Source: Treponema sp.
Lineage (GTDB): Bacteria; Spirochaetota; Spirochaetia; Treponematales; Treponemataceae
Direction: 5' to 3'
Assembly (NCBI GenBank): GCA_017469785.1
Contig: JAFUFU010000015.1
Coordinates: 1 to 57,706 of the forward strand
Length of the DNA: 57,706 bases
Made by a program: the position numbers and the translations under genes. The notes under the pieces were generated by a model. That model was given only the letters and a program-made list of their open reading frames with translations. It did no database searches and was not told where the DNA came from. This document shows, piece by piece, positions 39,501 through 47,940 of this stretch. Every line of letters begins with the position of its first letter. The first letter of the stretch is position 1.

Positions 39501-42029
39501 CTTGTGAGATCCTTTGACGACACTTGCACCTTCCCGAATAAGAAGGTCTGGACCGATTGAAAGATAATCCGCAGTCAAATTCGCCGCTGGAACGACAATC
39601 GTTGACTCACTGTTACTTGAAAGCTCAAGAAGATTTCCGTCACTTCCTTTGAGAGTAAGATTTCCAGTCACCGTCTGAACAGACCCGTCACCGAAGGTGA
39701 GCGTGATTCCGCCATCCTCGCAAGTGAAGTCAGTGAAGGAATTTGAGCCTTCAAGACTTACGCCTTCCTTAAACACAGCCTTTGAAAAAGTCGTGTCTCC
39801 TGCAAGAGTCTTTCCGCTTCCGGTGAAAGTGACGGAGAGAAGTGGGTCCGCATTAAAACCGCTGGCGTCGTTTGCGTTCGTCCAATCACCTGAAACAGTG
39901 TAATTCGCCGCCGCAATAAGGGTCGCGCCGGAATCAATGAAGACGTTTCCAAGAGAAAATTCATCTGTCGTGCTGTCATAATAGCCGACGGTACAGGCTC
40001 CCGTCAGATTGAGATTACTAATTGTGCCATTGTTTGCCACATCAGTTGCCGTTATGACGCCGCCAGCACAATTCAAGGCGTCGCTGCCATCATCCGCGCC
40101 AGCGTAGGCCGTGAATTTCAGTATGTCTGTATTATTGACAAGGTTTACTGTTCCAGAGTTGCTGATTTTTTGGGTCCATATTCCTGTCGCGCCAGATTTT
40201 GTGGCAAGTGTACCACCGCTCCCTACCGTGAGATTCGATGTGCAGGAAGGTCCTTCCGTATGCAATTCACTTCCGACAGAAAGAGTTCCCAAAATCGTGA
40301 GGTTCAAATCCGGAGCACCGCTGTTTCCATATGCGTTATAAGTTCCTACAGAGAGCGTTTTTCCGGCATTGACAGTGACAGTCGTGCCGCTGTGCGTTTC
40401 AATGGAAGAAATCGTCAGAGCAGCATCAATGACAAGCTCGTCTATCATCACCGAATCATCATCTTTATTGAGCCGGAACATTCCTAAGATTCCGCCCACT
40501 GTCAATGAACCGCTTCCTGTAATTGTCGAGACCGTTCCAGAATCAAGTTTGTAGTCATCAGATATAGCCTGATGGTATACGGTCGTTGCAGTAAGAGGGC
40601 CGAGCAGATTTATCGTGACATTTCCGCCGAAATAAAAGTAGTTTATCGTAAACGAATAGGCATTTGTTTTTAGTTCATTCGGCGATGATGAGCTTGCGTC
40701 AGTGTTGTAAAAATAAAGCGTTCCGCCATTCGCATTAAATCCTGTACAAGAAGAAAAATCCGCGTTACCAAGGAAATATGTGCCGACGGAAGAAGCGGTA
40801 AGACTGCCTGACCCTGAGTAGTCGCCCTTAAAAGTGACAGTAGCTGAGCCACAATTTAACAGGCCGTTATTGGTTATTTTTCCCTGAATCTCAATCGGCG
40901 AGCCTGACGTCCAGACTGTTGCCGTCGGAAGAACAGTCAAATCGCCGCTAAGAGTGATATTCGAAGCCTGCAAGTATCCTGCCGTATTTACGGTGATAGA
41001 ATTGGCTGTTTCAACCCCGTAAAAGAGGACATATCCATTAATCGTAATATTCTTGGCTTCCTTATAGTCAGCCGGAGTAGAATTCAGAATAAGCCGCTTT
41101 GACTGATTCGTTCCCTCATTTGTAATTGTCAGGGAATATTCTGTATCAGCCACTGTAAAATTTTCTATCGCGATTTCATTTGCGGGAGCAACGATATACG
41201 CCTTTTCACCGTCTGCGTGTCCGGGATATGTTCCCGCCGTTACAGTCCCCGTGAGATCTGAATTCGGCGCCCAGTTTGTGCTGTCAGTCCAGCTTCCGCC
41301 AGAGGCTGCTCCTTTCCAGTAGTAGATGTCAGTATCAACAGGCACATTGGCGGGATCCGTGACAACTGTTGGATCCAATGTTATCCCATTTACGTTATCC
41401 AGAGTGTTGCCGTTCAAATAAAGAACACCGCTTCCTGTTATATTCAGAGAACCAGACGAATTATTGTTAAAGCTGTAAGATTCAAGTGTAGTACCTGATT
41501 CGATTGTGATAACAGAATCTGTGGCCTTATTATTGTAAAGAAGAGTTCCTGCACTTATTGTTCCAGAACCTGAAATAGTTAGATTTACAGTATCATTGTT
41601 AGAATTTCGATTTCCAAAGGTCAGTGTGCCTGTAACTTTAAGAGTCGCATTATTCTCAAGAATAATCTTAACAGATTTTGATGAATCACTTTCAATGTAT
41701 AAATTCTGAACCGTTACATCTTCAGAAATAACAATCACAATATCAGAGCCAGTTTGGTCTGTGTTTATATAATATGTGGCAGCAGCGGAAAGAGATGTAT
41801 CGTTTGTGGGCGAATCCCAGCCAATTGCAGTGGTGCTTCCATCCCAGTTAGAAGTTGTTGTCCACGAGCTGTCGGTGCGGCCTACCCAACGATAATATCC
41901 GTCAGCCCCCCATGCCCCCACTGTCACGCACAGCAGCATCGCGGCGCACGCGAGCATTTTTCCTCTCATCGAGGAGGCGCAGAACTTTGAGAAAAATCTT
42001 TTCAGTACGGTCGTCAATAAATCAAGCAT
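33561..42029 (-). CDS. Giant secreted beta-solenoid surface protein with C-terminal FlgD-like Ig domain
   Basis: At 2822 residues this is by far the largest gene. The signal peptide is at about 21-43 (GKMLACAAMLLCVTVGAWG-A). The body (about 45-1500) consists of short degenerate beta-helix rungs rich in T, S, G, V and N. It is punctuated by at least four W.G....W...NW modules (YRWVGRTDSSWTTTSNW, YYWKGAASGGSWTDSTNW, FTWTGASTVDHHAWSTNENW, YTWRSDASSTDWGNASNW). The second half has Big/cadherin-like stretches around PPVFAIYVTN and TPPSFTM. The final ~85 residues are a FlgD-like Ig domain (NVNVFVMTLDGNIIKRL to ARGLYFVRVAG). AGCAGGA precedes the ATG. Adhesion is a guess. Confidence 0.88.
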   Translation of the reverse strand: MLDLLTTVLKRFFSKFCASSMRGKMLACAAMLLCVTVGAWGADGYYRWVGRTDSSWTTTSNWDGSTTAIGWDSPTNDTSLSAAATYYINTDQTGSDIVIVISEDVTVQNLYIESDSSKSVKIILENNATLKVTGTLTFGNRNSNNDTVNLTISGSGTISAGTLLYNNKATDSVITIESGTTLESYSFNNNSSGSLNITGSGVLYLNGNTLDNVNGITLDPTVVTDPANVPVDTDIYYWKGAASGGSWTDSTNWAPNSDLTGTVTAGTYPGHADGEKAYIVAPANEIAIENFTVADTEYSLTITNEGTNQSKRLILNSTPADYKEAKNITINGYVLFYGVETANSITVNTAGYLQASNITLSGDLTVLPTATVWTSGSPIEIQGKITNNGLLNCGSATVTFKGDYSGSGSLTASSVGTYFLGNADFSSCTGFNANGGTLYFYNTDASSSSPNELKTNAYSFTINYFYFGGNVTINLLGPLTATTVYHQAISDDYKLDSGTVSTITGSGSLTVGGILGMFRLNKDDDSVMIDELVIDAALTISSIETHSGTTVTVNAGKTLSVGTYNAYGNSGAPDLNLTILGTLSVGSELHTEGPSCTSNLTVGSGGTLATKSGATGIWTQKISNSGTVNLVNNTDILKFTAYAGADDGSDALNCAGGVITATDVANNGTISNLNLTGACTVGYYDSTTDEFSLGNVFIDSGATLIAAANYTVSGDWTNANDASGFNADPLLSVTFTGSGKTLAGDTTFSKAVFKEGVSLEGSNSFTDFTCEDGGITLTFGDGSVQTVTGNLTLKGSDGNLLELSSNSESTIVVPAANLTADYLSIGPDLLIREGASVVKGSHKAYGSENTSQPASGLTNADYFTLFKHGWDLDQDFVFTWTGASTVDHHAWSTNENWDLGIAPGMSANDTVGAKVLIPDGCEKYPVVYSNFSISSLTIGTETLSSHDAILTINNTGGLILQNTDSTAGRLINYGTIEYGSSGRINDGTNPLNDVANGGTVSYSGTGQTVTCFSSSGASYANLLVSGTATISDDVEVAGLVTVDAGASLTVGAGKTLTLDGNLLVNGSLVSDYASEVIFAGDGSSVQTITATTTDSATLQFAEVTVSSSAKVTTASSFEVTGSLKNENTSGDGFSASLGTITFSGISVTLSGKSKFNNIAYIPSSGSNGTFTLEKENSFTDSGIVTIGSASATYQPETVTLSASDGSLKLGYVNCTTLVIKSSAKFTESNTMNSLSCSEPGAILTFADGTVQSVTSLSILGSEGNEILLTGETEWNISPADFTKLSFVHAKITNSKNTESEPIIVYAHGGYNIDGGGNTNWIFAGQEYTWRSDASSTDWGNASNWSPSAVPGKYSEVVIPSNAEKYPLLTEDLDLYKGEYDFTFDADGDGQTESVLSSITIEDGAVLDFSGYKVTVSKFHIDQTSRLRLVGTEDVSDLGDSALSDSQPDYRQKGIIEYYGDFSSSASLVLGNEYYQLEFASGARGSVSDAVKVNGSTLIDSGSDVIFNNSLASAGVITIAGNVTSGGSAVFSSDEYILISGSDDRTFGTNSAAATLKFASDAFVDMENCRLTVSADVSFENLCLYSGEFASSYEISAGNLLAFGSAASYDDARYSGTDTRFAYYGYDDLAYKRVSGTFAASLGSGARFSISGNLYVNGLDLDGCTFVLPAQDSSHPVFNSGSSVTQNQWGLPYALVFNSTVSNCSATASSGSAFIAAASFQNVIDSSGGTGNPGFQFEIPKISEAYSVSDSVICVKFDMALENSNSEVTDSIALVSSLEAGGIFYNGAALHFDGKFYTESDGRDCSLPLSESSLASSDIPALTPLYLKVSSSENKWNTDATASSAGNSDSTDRLGIHRSVKTDLSFMEGLFYAADGKTMCRNYGSGLWSDDGSSYASADSYQTIDKARPVLVSVSTGQELHEKNSGDSDSQKMYDSHNFIEFRYSEPVDIGDLYASDAETTVNRQADSDFSSSSSHGGAISNSGTSLLISGFASIENGELTSGIKSGAAPSYTGTIDSAKPHALYRCFALSASESASAYPCRLRISVAGFVDEANPISFNGNTFHNWLGYIDSSTVPSGLVTPFANAFITDLAEDAGGNAIKNLFDENNPSRVIQVNDSVVSSSDSLYGDWDTLPPVFAIYVTNFDDSAPDSSWNTGDSTDRQYEMLGTVDSNTSAYIDKIEMHLFDNKPAYTDSDTYKWASRKGWVNSSGSTLVSPDFAAPETAGGSRAIPKNASMTYGGIRRSSLDGAYSAFSYTYQLDSYEAPERSFASTEISQRVKSSLFRNDELSETLTGDDGPYFGLTLNPGDTSLPIRTVFTIFYNPDNSFITDLAGNRLLQTDSGSDKKVLHTVDITPPSFTMTISPVGENKLYAVFTKPLAYNGTPLSSMGAELSSTLEKIMSNLEFVYSESNDVDTVSVPSGDKAISVLSAELASKSDSYTAILFTLNRNISLDDVEKIWLRVNTEGELTDTIFGSITASYIRDRYGNAIPAHTCHALSDFAVNAVNVLYGYADSMNGDGWDEHEIYGIGTAPQAEDYALHEFSEDGGNYNKIRSGHDIVFQFAFIGGKSEDGTEFAVQNGEQISLVFDSKANIRSEWKSDKYNMLTGSDWRVWLTRPLDSLSSSFNVSPISDSFSADGVEVENVSGSDILKNMTLKNDIFNFAGGNEYQFFFKILDADGGEIKINHDGDKTTSELPLYAFRMPSERIASGDFSFIDLWSFLVSDITKQRGGVTILNNVINSMQGEKTSIEVELPAEGNVNVFVMTLDGNIIKRLSKGTLSAGTHYFYWDGKNNAGTPVARGLYFVRVAGSGIDETRKVMVVK

Positions 42030-42047
42030 ATCCTGCTGAAAAAACTC

Positions 42048-43694
42048 CTATTGAATCTGAAACTGCAAGCTGTAGACGGCGGGAATTCCCTCAGAATCAT
42101 ATACAAGTACGCTGAGAGTATGCCTGAGCGAATCACTTGCATAATCAGAATACAATATCGTATATGAATCTGAGCTTTCACTCTGGCCGCTTCTGTCAAG
42201 CATCCAAAGATATGAATCTCCTCCGTCAGGAGCTTTTACATAAATTCCATTTGCCGTGTAGGTAAGGGTCAGCCCCGTCGTGGCATTTGAGACGGCCCCC
42301 TTCGGCTTCCATTGGGCAACTAAGGTTACGTCGCTTACATCCCAGTTTTCCGTCGTAAGCGCCGGGCTCCATCCGTTGAAAACATATCCCTCATATTGGG
42401 GCGTGTATGCCGGCGTATATGGCAAGTCCTCGAAAGTGACGGTCTGAGAAGCAAGACTTGTAGAGCCGCTGACATTTCCCCCGTTCAAATCAAAGTTGAC
42501 AGTGCGGCTCTCAACCTGCCATTGAGCGTAGAGCCTTAAATCCGCCTTTGTGGAAATTGCCTCGCCGTCGTTGTAGCTGCTTCCGCTGCCGTCAGCGCTG
42601 GTGTTCCAGCCGGCAAAAGTATATCCTGTGCGTGCGAACGTATTCGCGTTGAGCGCTTGCGCCTGTCCCCATTCAAAGTTCTGGCTGTCCATTGAGCCGT
42701 CGCCACCGTTTCCATCAAAAATCACGGTATAAGGAATCCATGCCCACTGAGCATACAAAGTCGTGTCAGAATTGGGATAATTGTATTCCGTAAGGATTTC
42801 AGAGTCTGCGAAGACATAACCTTCGCTTCCGCTGGCATTTTCCATCCAGCCAAAGAAATACTTTCCTTCAGGAGCAGTGAATGTGTTGGCTGAAAGCGAA
42901 TCCCCCACAGAGACATTCGGCTGAGAAGCCATTGTTCCGCCCCCGCCATTGGAATCATAAGAAATCGAGATTTTTTCCTTGAGCCAGCAGGCGTACAAAG
43001 TGATGATTTTTCCATCCACATTGGCAAGATTCAAAACAGATGATTGGTCGCCGAAATCTTTGACTGTCAAGCCAACATGATCAGATGTATTCCAGCCGTT
43101 GAAAACATAGCCATTGCGCTCAAACTGATTCTCAGGCAGATTTTTTGCCGTATCATAGGTAAATTCATAGCTTCCAGTTTTTGTGACTGTGGAGCCGGTC
43201 AAGCTGTCAATGTAGGAACCGCCGTTTCCGTCAAATTCGATATAATAGGTGATTGGCAGCCACTCATGAACATAAAGACTTGCAGGAGCGGAAGTGACCA
43301 AAAATCCCGTGATAAGGCTGTAATCAGAGCCGTTTTCTCCAATGTATGAAGAATATGTGAAATTTGACGGGATATATGTAGTTCCAGTAAGAGAATTTTT
43401 TAAATAAACCCAGCCGTCAATTTTGTATCCGGGATTCAGCGCAAAAAAATCCGGGCGGGAAACCGATGGCAAGTCCGACGCAGAGACATGCTTTCCGATA
43501 TCGTAGGAAATCGTTATGGAAGACGGAGACTCGGAATCTTCCGGATTATATGAATAAAAAATATATGAAGTCTTGAAATCTTCTTTTATGTCATCTTCCA
43601 GATCAGAATCGCCACATGAAGGAAAAGACAGGCATAGCCCAGATACAAGAAAAAGAAAAATCAACTTGAGAATCGAAATCTTCCGTTTTTTCAT
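42048..43694 (-). CDS. InlB-type (List_Bact) repeat lipoprotein
   Basis: The 548-residue product starts MKKRKISILKLIFLFLVSGL and has the lipobox SFPSC. It carries about five List_Bact/Flg_new repeats of the type FDGNGG..., GYVFNGWN..., TLYAQW (examples near GKYFFGWM, GYTFAGWNTSADG and GYVFNGWSPAL). The last ~80 residues are unique. Such repeats occur in bacterial surface proteins that contact host or fibre material. An AAGGA site supports the start at 43694. It lies 9 nt after the FN3/barrel gene and 18 nt before the giant gene, so all are likely cotranscribed. Confidence 0.87.
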   Translation of the reverse strand: MKKRKISILKLIFLFLVSGLCLSFPSCGDSDLEDDIKEDFKTSYIFYSYNPEDSESPSSITISYDIGKHVSASDLPSVSRPDFFALNPGYKIDGWVYLKNSLTGTTYIPSNFTYSSYIGENGSDYSLITGFLVTSAPASLYVHEWLPITYYIEFDGNGGSYIDSLTGSTVTKTGSYEFTYDTAKNLPENQFERNGYVFNGWNTSDHVGLTVKDFGDQSSVLNLANVDGKIITLYACWLKEKISISYDSNGGGGTMASQPNVSVGDSLSANTFTAPEGKYFFGWMENASGSEGYVFADSEILTEYNYPNSDTTLYAQWAWIPYTVIFDGNGGDGSMDSQNFEWGQAQALNANTFARTGYTFAGWNTSADGSGSSYNDGEAISTKADLRLYAQWQVESRTVNFDLNGGNVSGSTSLASQTVTFEDLPYTPAYTPQYEGYVFNGWSPALTTENWDVSDVTLVAQWKPKGAVSNATTGLTLTYTANGIYVKAPDGGDSYLWMLDRSGQSESSDSYTILYSDYASDSLRHTLSVLVYDSEGIPAVYSLQFQIQ

Positions 43695-43703
43695 AGGCAA
43701 TCC

Positions 43704-45176
43704 TTAAAACCTAAACCCTATACAGGCATAGGGCGTTACAAATCCCATGGGCCTGCTGCCTGCGAGTACCGCCGTCAAATCAACGCCCGTCTCAAAGACA
43801 AGGAATTTCCACGGGGTAAAAAAGAGGGAGCCGCCCGCACACAGCGAAGGATAGAGATAACTCTTTGCTTCCGGCGAACCCCGCTTGGAAGTCGTCTCGA
43901 TGTAATCAATAGACTTCTCAAACAAATCGACGCCAGTTCCAACTTTGAGCGAAGTCGCAACTGTTTTCAGCAGTGAATGCTGCCATACTATTTTAACATC
44001 AAAAACATTTGATTCAAGTTTTGCTTCATAATAACTGGTGTTATTTTCAAAACTCTGTGTCAAAAATCCCAGCTCCAGCCCGAATTTCTCGCTTCCTGAT
44101 GTCCAAGGGAAATATTGGGCACGGACGTTCAGGGCAAGCACCGGGCTGTCGTCATAATACTCTTTGATTATGTCGTTCACCACGTTCGTGGTCAGCCCCA
44201 CTCCAGCCTCAAAGATAACATTCTTCCATATATATGGGTGGGCGGCCTTCCATTCTTCCTTGGCCCGTTTTGCTGCTTCCTTCTCTGCGGCCAGACGAAG
44301 TCTTTCTTCCTCTGCTCTGCGGTTTTCATCTTCAATGCGCTGGAGCTCCTCATTCCTGCGCTGTTTTTCAGCTTCAATCCGGGCTTTTTCCTCTTCCGCC
44401 CTTGAATCGTTTTCCTGCTTCTCCTGTTCGCGCAAGAGTTTTTCCTTTTCGGCCTGCGCGAGTTCCGAATTTTTAATATATTCGTCCATTGTCGCCTGCA
44501 TCTCAGCGCGCACGGCATCCTCGGCCCTTTTTTTGATTTCTGACACCTCTTCTGCAGTATAAGTCTTATCTCCGCCAACAGTAATCACGTCGGAAAGGGC
44601 TGAAAGCCCGCTGGCATTTGTAACCTTGAGCCGCCATTTTCCCGCCGGAACATTCGTAAAGCGAAGACTTGTAATCGCCCCAGTCTCGGAAGAGCTTTCC
44701 CCCAGCTTTGAGCGTTCAGTTGAAGAAATGTTACCTTCCAGCCCCTCATTCACCAGCTCGAATTTTGAATTTTTATTGATATCCGAAATATCCACGGAGA
44801 TTGAAAGCGAAGAATCTTTCTGAACGGTGACATTTTTTTCAACGGATTTGATGCTCGGTTTATTCGCCTTGAATACTTCAAATTTTGTCCATGCAGAGAC
44901 GCCAGCTTCCCTGCCTAAAAAATCATAGGCATAGACCCGGTAGCGGTATTGCCCCGGAACCAGAGACAGCTCGGCGTAGGTCTTGTCGGTCTTGATTTCC
45001 TGAGTCTTTCCAGATGATGTGTTCTGAAGCTCGACCTTGTACTCCAGGGCGTTTGCATTTGACTTCCACTGGATTTTCTGGGGAAATTCCTCGGCGTAAG
45101 CAAGGCTGACGCAAAACAGCAGGGAGAGAATCATAAAAACATGTACAGCACGCAAAATCAAAGACTTACTTTCCAT
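43704..45176 (-). CDS. FN3 / coiled-coil / beta-barrel surface protein
   Basis: The 490-residue protein has a Sec signal (about 1-28, ending YAEE) and a fibronectin-III-like domain (QWKSNANALEYKVELQNTSS to VSAWTKFEVF, about 33-105). A second beta domain follows to about 205. A long charged coiled coil (about 215-325, many EEKARIEAEKQRR-type turns) leads to a C-terminal ~165-residue barrel-like domain ending FVTPYACIGFRF with a terminal aromatic. It may bridge the periplasm, with the barrel in the outer membrane and FN3 below. Its start overlaps the FecR gene end by 11 nt, so they are translationally coupled. Confidence 0.85.
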   Translation of the reverse strand: MESKSLILRAVHVFMILSLLFCVSLAYAEEFPQKIQWKSNANALEYKVELQNTSSGKTQEIKTDKTYAELSLVPGQYRYRVYAYDFLGREAGVSAWTKFEVFKANKPSIKSVEKNVTVQKDSSLSISVDISDINKNSKFELVNEGLEGNISSTERSKLGESSSETGAITSLRFTNVPAGKWRLKVTNASGLSALSDVITVGGDKTYTAEEVSEIKKRAEDAVRAEMQATMDEYIKNSELAQAEKEKLLREQEKQENDSRAEEEKARIEAEKQRRNEELQRIEDENRRAEEERLRLAAEKEAAKRAKEEWKAAHPYIWKNVIFEAGVGLTTNVVNDIIKEYYDDSPVLALNVRAQYFPWTSGSEKFGLELGFLTQSFENNTSYYEAKLESNVFDVKIVWQHSLLKTVATSLKVGTGVDLFEKSIDYIETTSKRGSPEAKSYLYPSLCAGGSLFFTPWKFLVFETGVDLTAVLAGSRPMGFVTPYACIGFRF

Positions 45177-47940
45177 ACATTTTCCCTGGCTGAACAGCCT
45201 CTATCTTCGTCGGAGACGCAAAATCAATCCTGAAACTTTGTGAAGCCACATCACCTTTCTGCTCAAGATATCCGTCTTTTGCGTAAGAATAAGGCGTAAC
45301 CGTCCACTCGAATGTGCCTACGTCAAGAATCGAAAGCTCCCTGATTCGGACAAGAGCGGCCTTTGTATTTTTTTCGGTGTAAACGAGCTTGCGGGCGCCA
45401 GAAGTCTCACGCTTGTAAAGGGCAAAAGTATATGCCGTCGCGCCGGGAACCTCTTTCCAGATAAATTCGATAGCGCGGTGATTTTTGAGATACTCACCGT
45501 CCATCACGAAATTCTGCCGCGGGCTTTCAAGAATCGGAGAGGCAAGGTCAGGCGTAACATCCACCGAGAACCTGAGGGATTTTGAATCAAGAGGAATCCC
45601 GTTTGCCGTGCTTGCCTTCACTTTCCATGAATAAGTTCCCTCGGTAAGCCTGTTCATTGAAATCGAAGTTTTTTTCGTATCAATGGATTCGATTTCTTTC
45701 AGGGAGCCGTCTTTCTGCTGTTTTGAGAGAACAAATCTGTAGGATGATACGGAATCTTTTCCCGGAACCCATGTAAACACCACAGGATTTCTAAGGGCTG
45801 TAAGTCCTGCAATTCTTGTGCCGTCAGACGGTGACTCGGCGAGAATCACGGATGGAGCCCTTACAGAGAAAGTGCACTCCCGCGGGACAGAGATTCGGGA
45901 TTCATCGGCGACAGCCTGCAGGGAGCAGATGTAATTTCCCTCATCAAGGACAAGCTGCATCGAAGTGTCGCGAATGTCTTTTTGAATCTTCACAACTTCA
46001 CCGCCGGCCTTGGTGACTTTGACGATATATGATTCAGCGTCAGCGTTTTCAGTCCATGAAATAAGAACCGGCGCGAAATTGTAGACCATCACTTCCTGAT
46101 TCTGCGCCGGCGTGATGATTTCAGGCGGAGCCAGCTCGGAAAGCACGGTAATCATGCGGCTCTGGGTGAGGCCTTTTAACGCTCCGTCTTCATCACGCAC
46201 CCCGATGCGCCACCAATAATTTCCAGAAGGCAGCGACAGATGGTCCAAAACAGCGGCTTTTGTCGCCCGCTCGACCTGAATCGTGGAGAAATTTGGACTT
46301 GACGAAATCTGAAGCACTGCCAAAGCGCCTGATTTTTCATATTCATCAGCGAGCTTCCACATGAACGCCGTTCCGGTCACTTTGGAGCCTTCCACAGCGA
46401 AATCCTCCGGCGGATACAGCAGCTTGTTGTCCTGAGGAACATAACGGACTACTCGGAAAGAACGTATTTCCGACTGCGGGTTCCTGTCATCGCTGTCATT
46501 GGATTTTCGGAGAATCTTCCAATAATAGGTTCCGTCCTTCAAGTCGGCTGGAGAAAACTCATGGATGCAGCGCGTGTCGCTGGTCGTAGTAGAATAAACC
46601 ACGTTCGCAAAATCAAAATCCCGGGCGATTGAAAGCTCATAGGACGCGTCTTTGATTTCGGACTTCCAGATGAAATTTCCGGCGATGTTTTCCTTATAGA
46701 TAAGCTGGGCATTATCAGCAGGAGCAGACAGTTCCGGCGGCCGAATCTGACTGCTTTTTACGATTCTGAAAGGATAGGCTTCACTTCCACCGGCATATCC
46801 CAGATTGTTCAGGGAGTAATAGGGCGTGACCTGCCACCAGTAGGAACCTTCCTCAAGATTATCCACGACAGCAAAATTCCCGGTAATTTCAGAATCCGCA
46901 AGCACAGAGCGCATATCAGGAGTTGCCGACACCAGGAGACGGTAACGCTCCACATACTCATTTCCGCTCCATCTGAACGAAATGCGGGGCAAGACGCTGC
47001 GATACCGGAACTGGCTCTCGCTGGCAGGAGAGATTCCTTCGACGGGCTTGATGTACTCGACGGTGATTTTGCCCTCCACCGGCGAATCCTTTGTATTCTC
47101 GCTGAAGACACGCCAGAAGACTATCCCCTGCTTAACGCCGATTTCCGCGCTGGAAGCATCGGAGACTTTCCGGCTTTCAGTGATTTCTGAGAAAGAGCGC
47201 GACCGGGACGTCTGGATTGTGGCCTCTTCTCCGCCGTTTGTCTTCCATTCAAAACGCACGGGAATCGCTTTTTCATCGGTAGCCAGAAGTTTCAATTCTT
47301 TCGGCGGATAGATAACCGAAAGAGCCCTTTTCTGAATTTCCCTGCCCTTCTCCACATTGACAGACTCACCGTAAGCGATGTCAGCCTTTTCGCCGCTTTC
47401 AGTGGTAATCTGGGCGGAACCGCTTTTGACCTCTACATTGTGAATTCCGCTCTCAGTGTCAGATTTCGCGGCAAGAGAACTTCCTGCATCCACGCTGACA
47501 ACCGAACCGTCATCAAGTTTCAGCTCGACACTTGATGAGGCCACCGTAGAATCAATCTGAATATCACCGCCGGTAATGGAAATCTGAATGCCGCCACCTG
47601 CGTTTGAGCCGACCTGAATCATCGTGTTTTCGCCCAAGTCAATTACAGTGCCGTCCGTAAGCGTAAGGATTGCCTGAGCCAAATCAGAAGTGCGGATTGT
47701 ATCGCCATAGTAGAGCTTCGCACCCGTAGTGATACGCTCCCACACAACACGGTCGTCAAATTTACGCTGGGCCACGTTATGCTTAAATGAGATAGTTCCG
47801 ATTTCGAGTTTGTCATTGCGTACCGTGAAGGCGTTCAAATCCTGCCAGAAAAGATAAGTGAAAAATCCGGCGACAGACAGACAGGACAGAACCACAAGGA
47901 AATCACGGAACAGCGACTTGAATTTTATTTTCTTCCGCAT
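45166..47940 (-). CDS. FecR-domain protein with FN3-like repeats
   Basis: The 924-residue protein has one membrane anchor (about 12-33, FLVVLSCLSVAGFFTYLFW). The FecR domain (about 60-190) includes GAKLYYGDTIRTSDLAQAIL, LTDGTVIDLGENTMIQ and the VSVDAGSSLAAKS stretch. About six FN3-like repeats follow, marked by FRFSWSGN/VRFEWKTNGG-type strands and GSYWWQVTPY, GTYYWKILRK, GNYWWRIGV and GTYSWKVKA. FecR domains sense or scaffold in the periplasm. The gene overlaps the cyclase end by 38 nt and the next gene by 11 nt. Cyclase-FecR pairs occur in other spirochaetes; what they sense is unknown. Confidence 0.87.
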   Translation of the reverse strand: MRKKIKFKSLFRDFLVVLSCLSVAGFFTYLFWQDLNAFTVRNDKLEIGTISFKHNVAQRKFDDRVVWERITTGAKLYYGDTIRTSDLAQAILTLTDGTVIDLGENTMIQVGSNAGGGIQISITGGDIQIDSTVASSSVELKLDDGSVVSVDAGSSLAAKSDTESGIHNVEVKSGSAQITTESGEKADIAYGESVNVEKGREIQKRALSVIYPPKELKLLATDEKAIPVRFEWKTNGGEEATIQTSRSRSFSEITESRKVSDASSAEIGVKQGIVFWRVFSENTKDSPVEGKITVEYIKPVEGISPASESQFRYRSVLPRISFRWSGNEYVERYRLLVSATPDMRSVLADSEITGNFAVVDNLEEGSYWWQVTPYYSLNNLGYAGGSEAYPFRIVKSSQIRPPELSAPADNAQLIYKENIAGNFIWKSEIKDASYELSIARDFDFANVVYSTTTSDTRCIHEFSPADLKDGTYYWKILRKSNDSDDRNPQSEIRSFRVVRYVPQDNKLLYPPEDFAVEGSKVTGTAFMWKLADEYEKSGALAVLQISSSPNFSTIQVERATKAAVLDHLSLPSGNYWWRIGVRDEDGALKGLTQSRMITVLSELAPPEIITPAQNQEVMVYNFAPVLISWTENADAESYIVKVTKAGGEVVKIQKDIRDTSMQLVLDEGNYICSLQAVADESRISVPRECTFSVRAPSVILAESPSDGTRIAGLTALRNPVVFTWVPGKDSVSSYRFVLSKQQKDGSLKEIESIDTKKTSISMNRLTEGTYSWKVKASTANGIPLDSKSLRFSVDVTPDLASPILESPRQNFVMDGEYLKNHRAIEFIWKEVPGATAYTFALYKRETSGARKLVYTEKNTKAALVRIRELSILDVGTFEWTVTPYSYAKDGYLEQKGDVASQSFRIDFASPTKIEAVQPGKMYGK

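Noticed and set aside
36551..42115. Many open frames of 60-130 codons antisense to the giant gene
   Set aside because: They lack ribosome sites and family motifs, and follow from the codon composition of the T/S/G-rich coding strand.
44115..44562. Antisense open frames over the coiled-coil region
   Set aside because: Their serine- and leucine-rich translations are the reverse of a glutamate/lysine-rich coiled coil.
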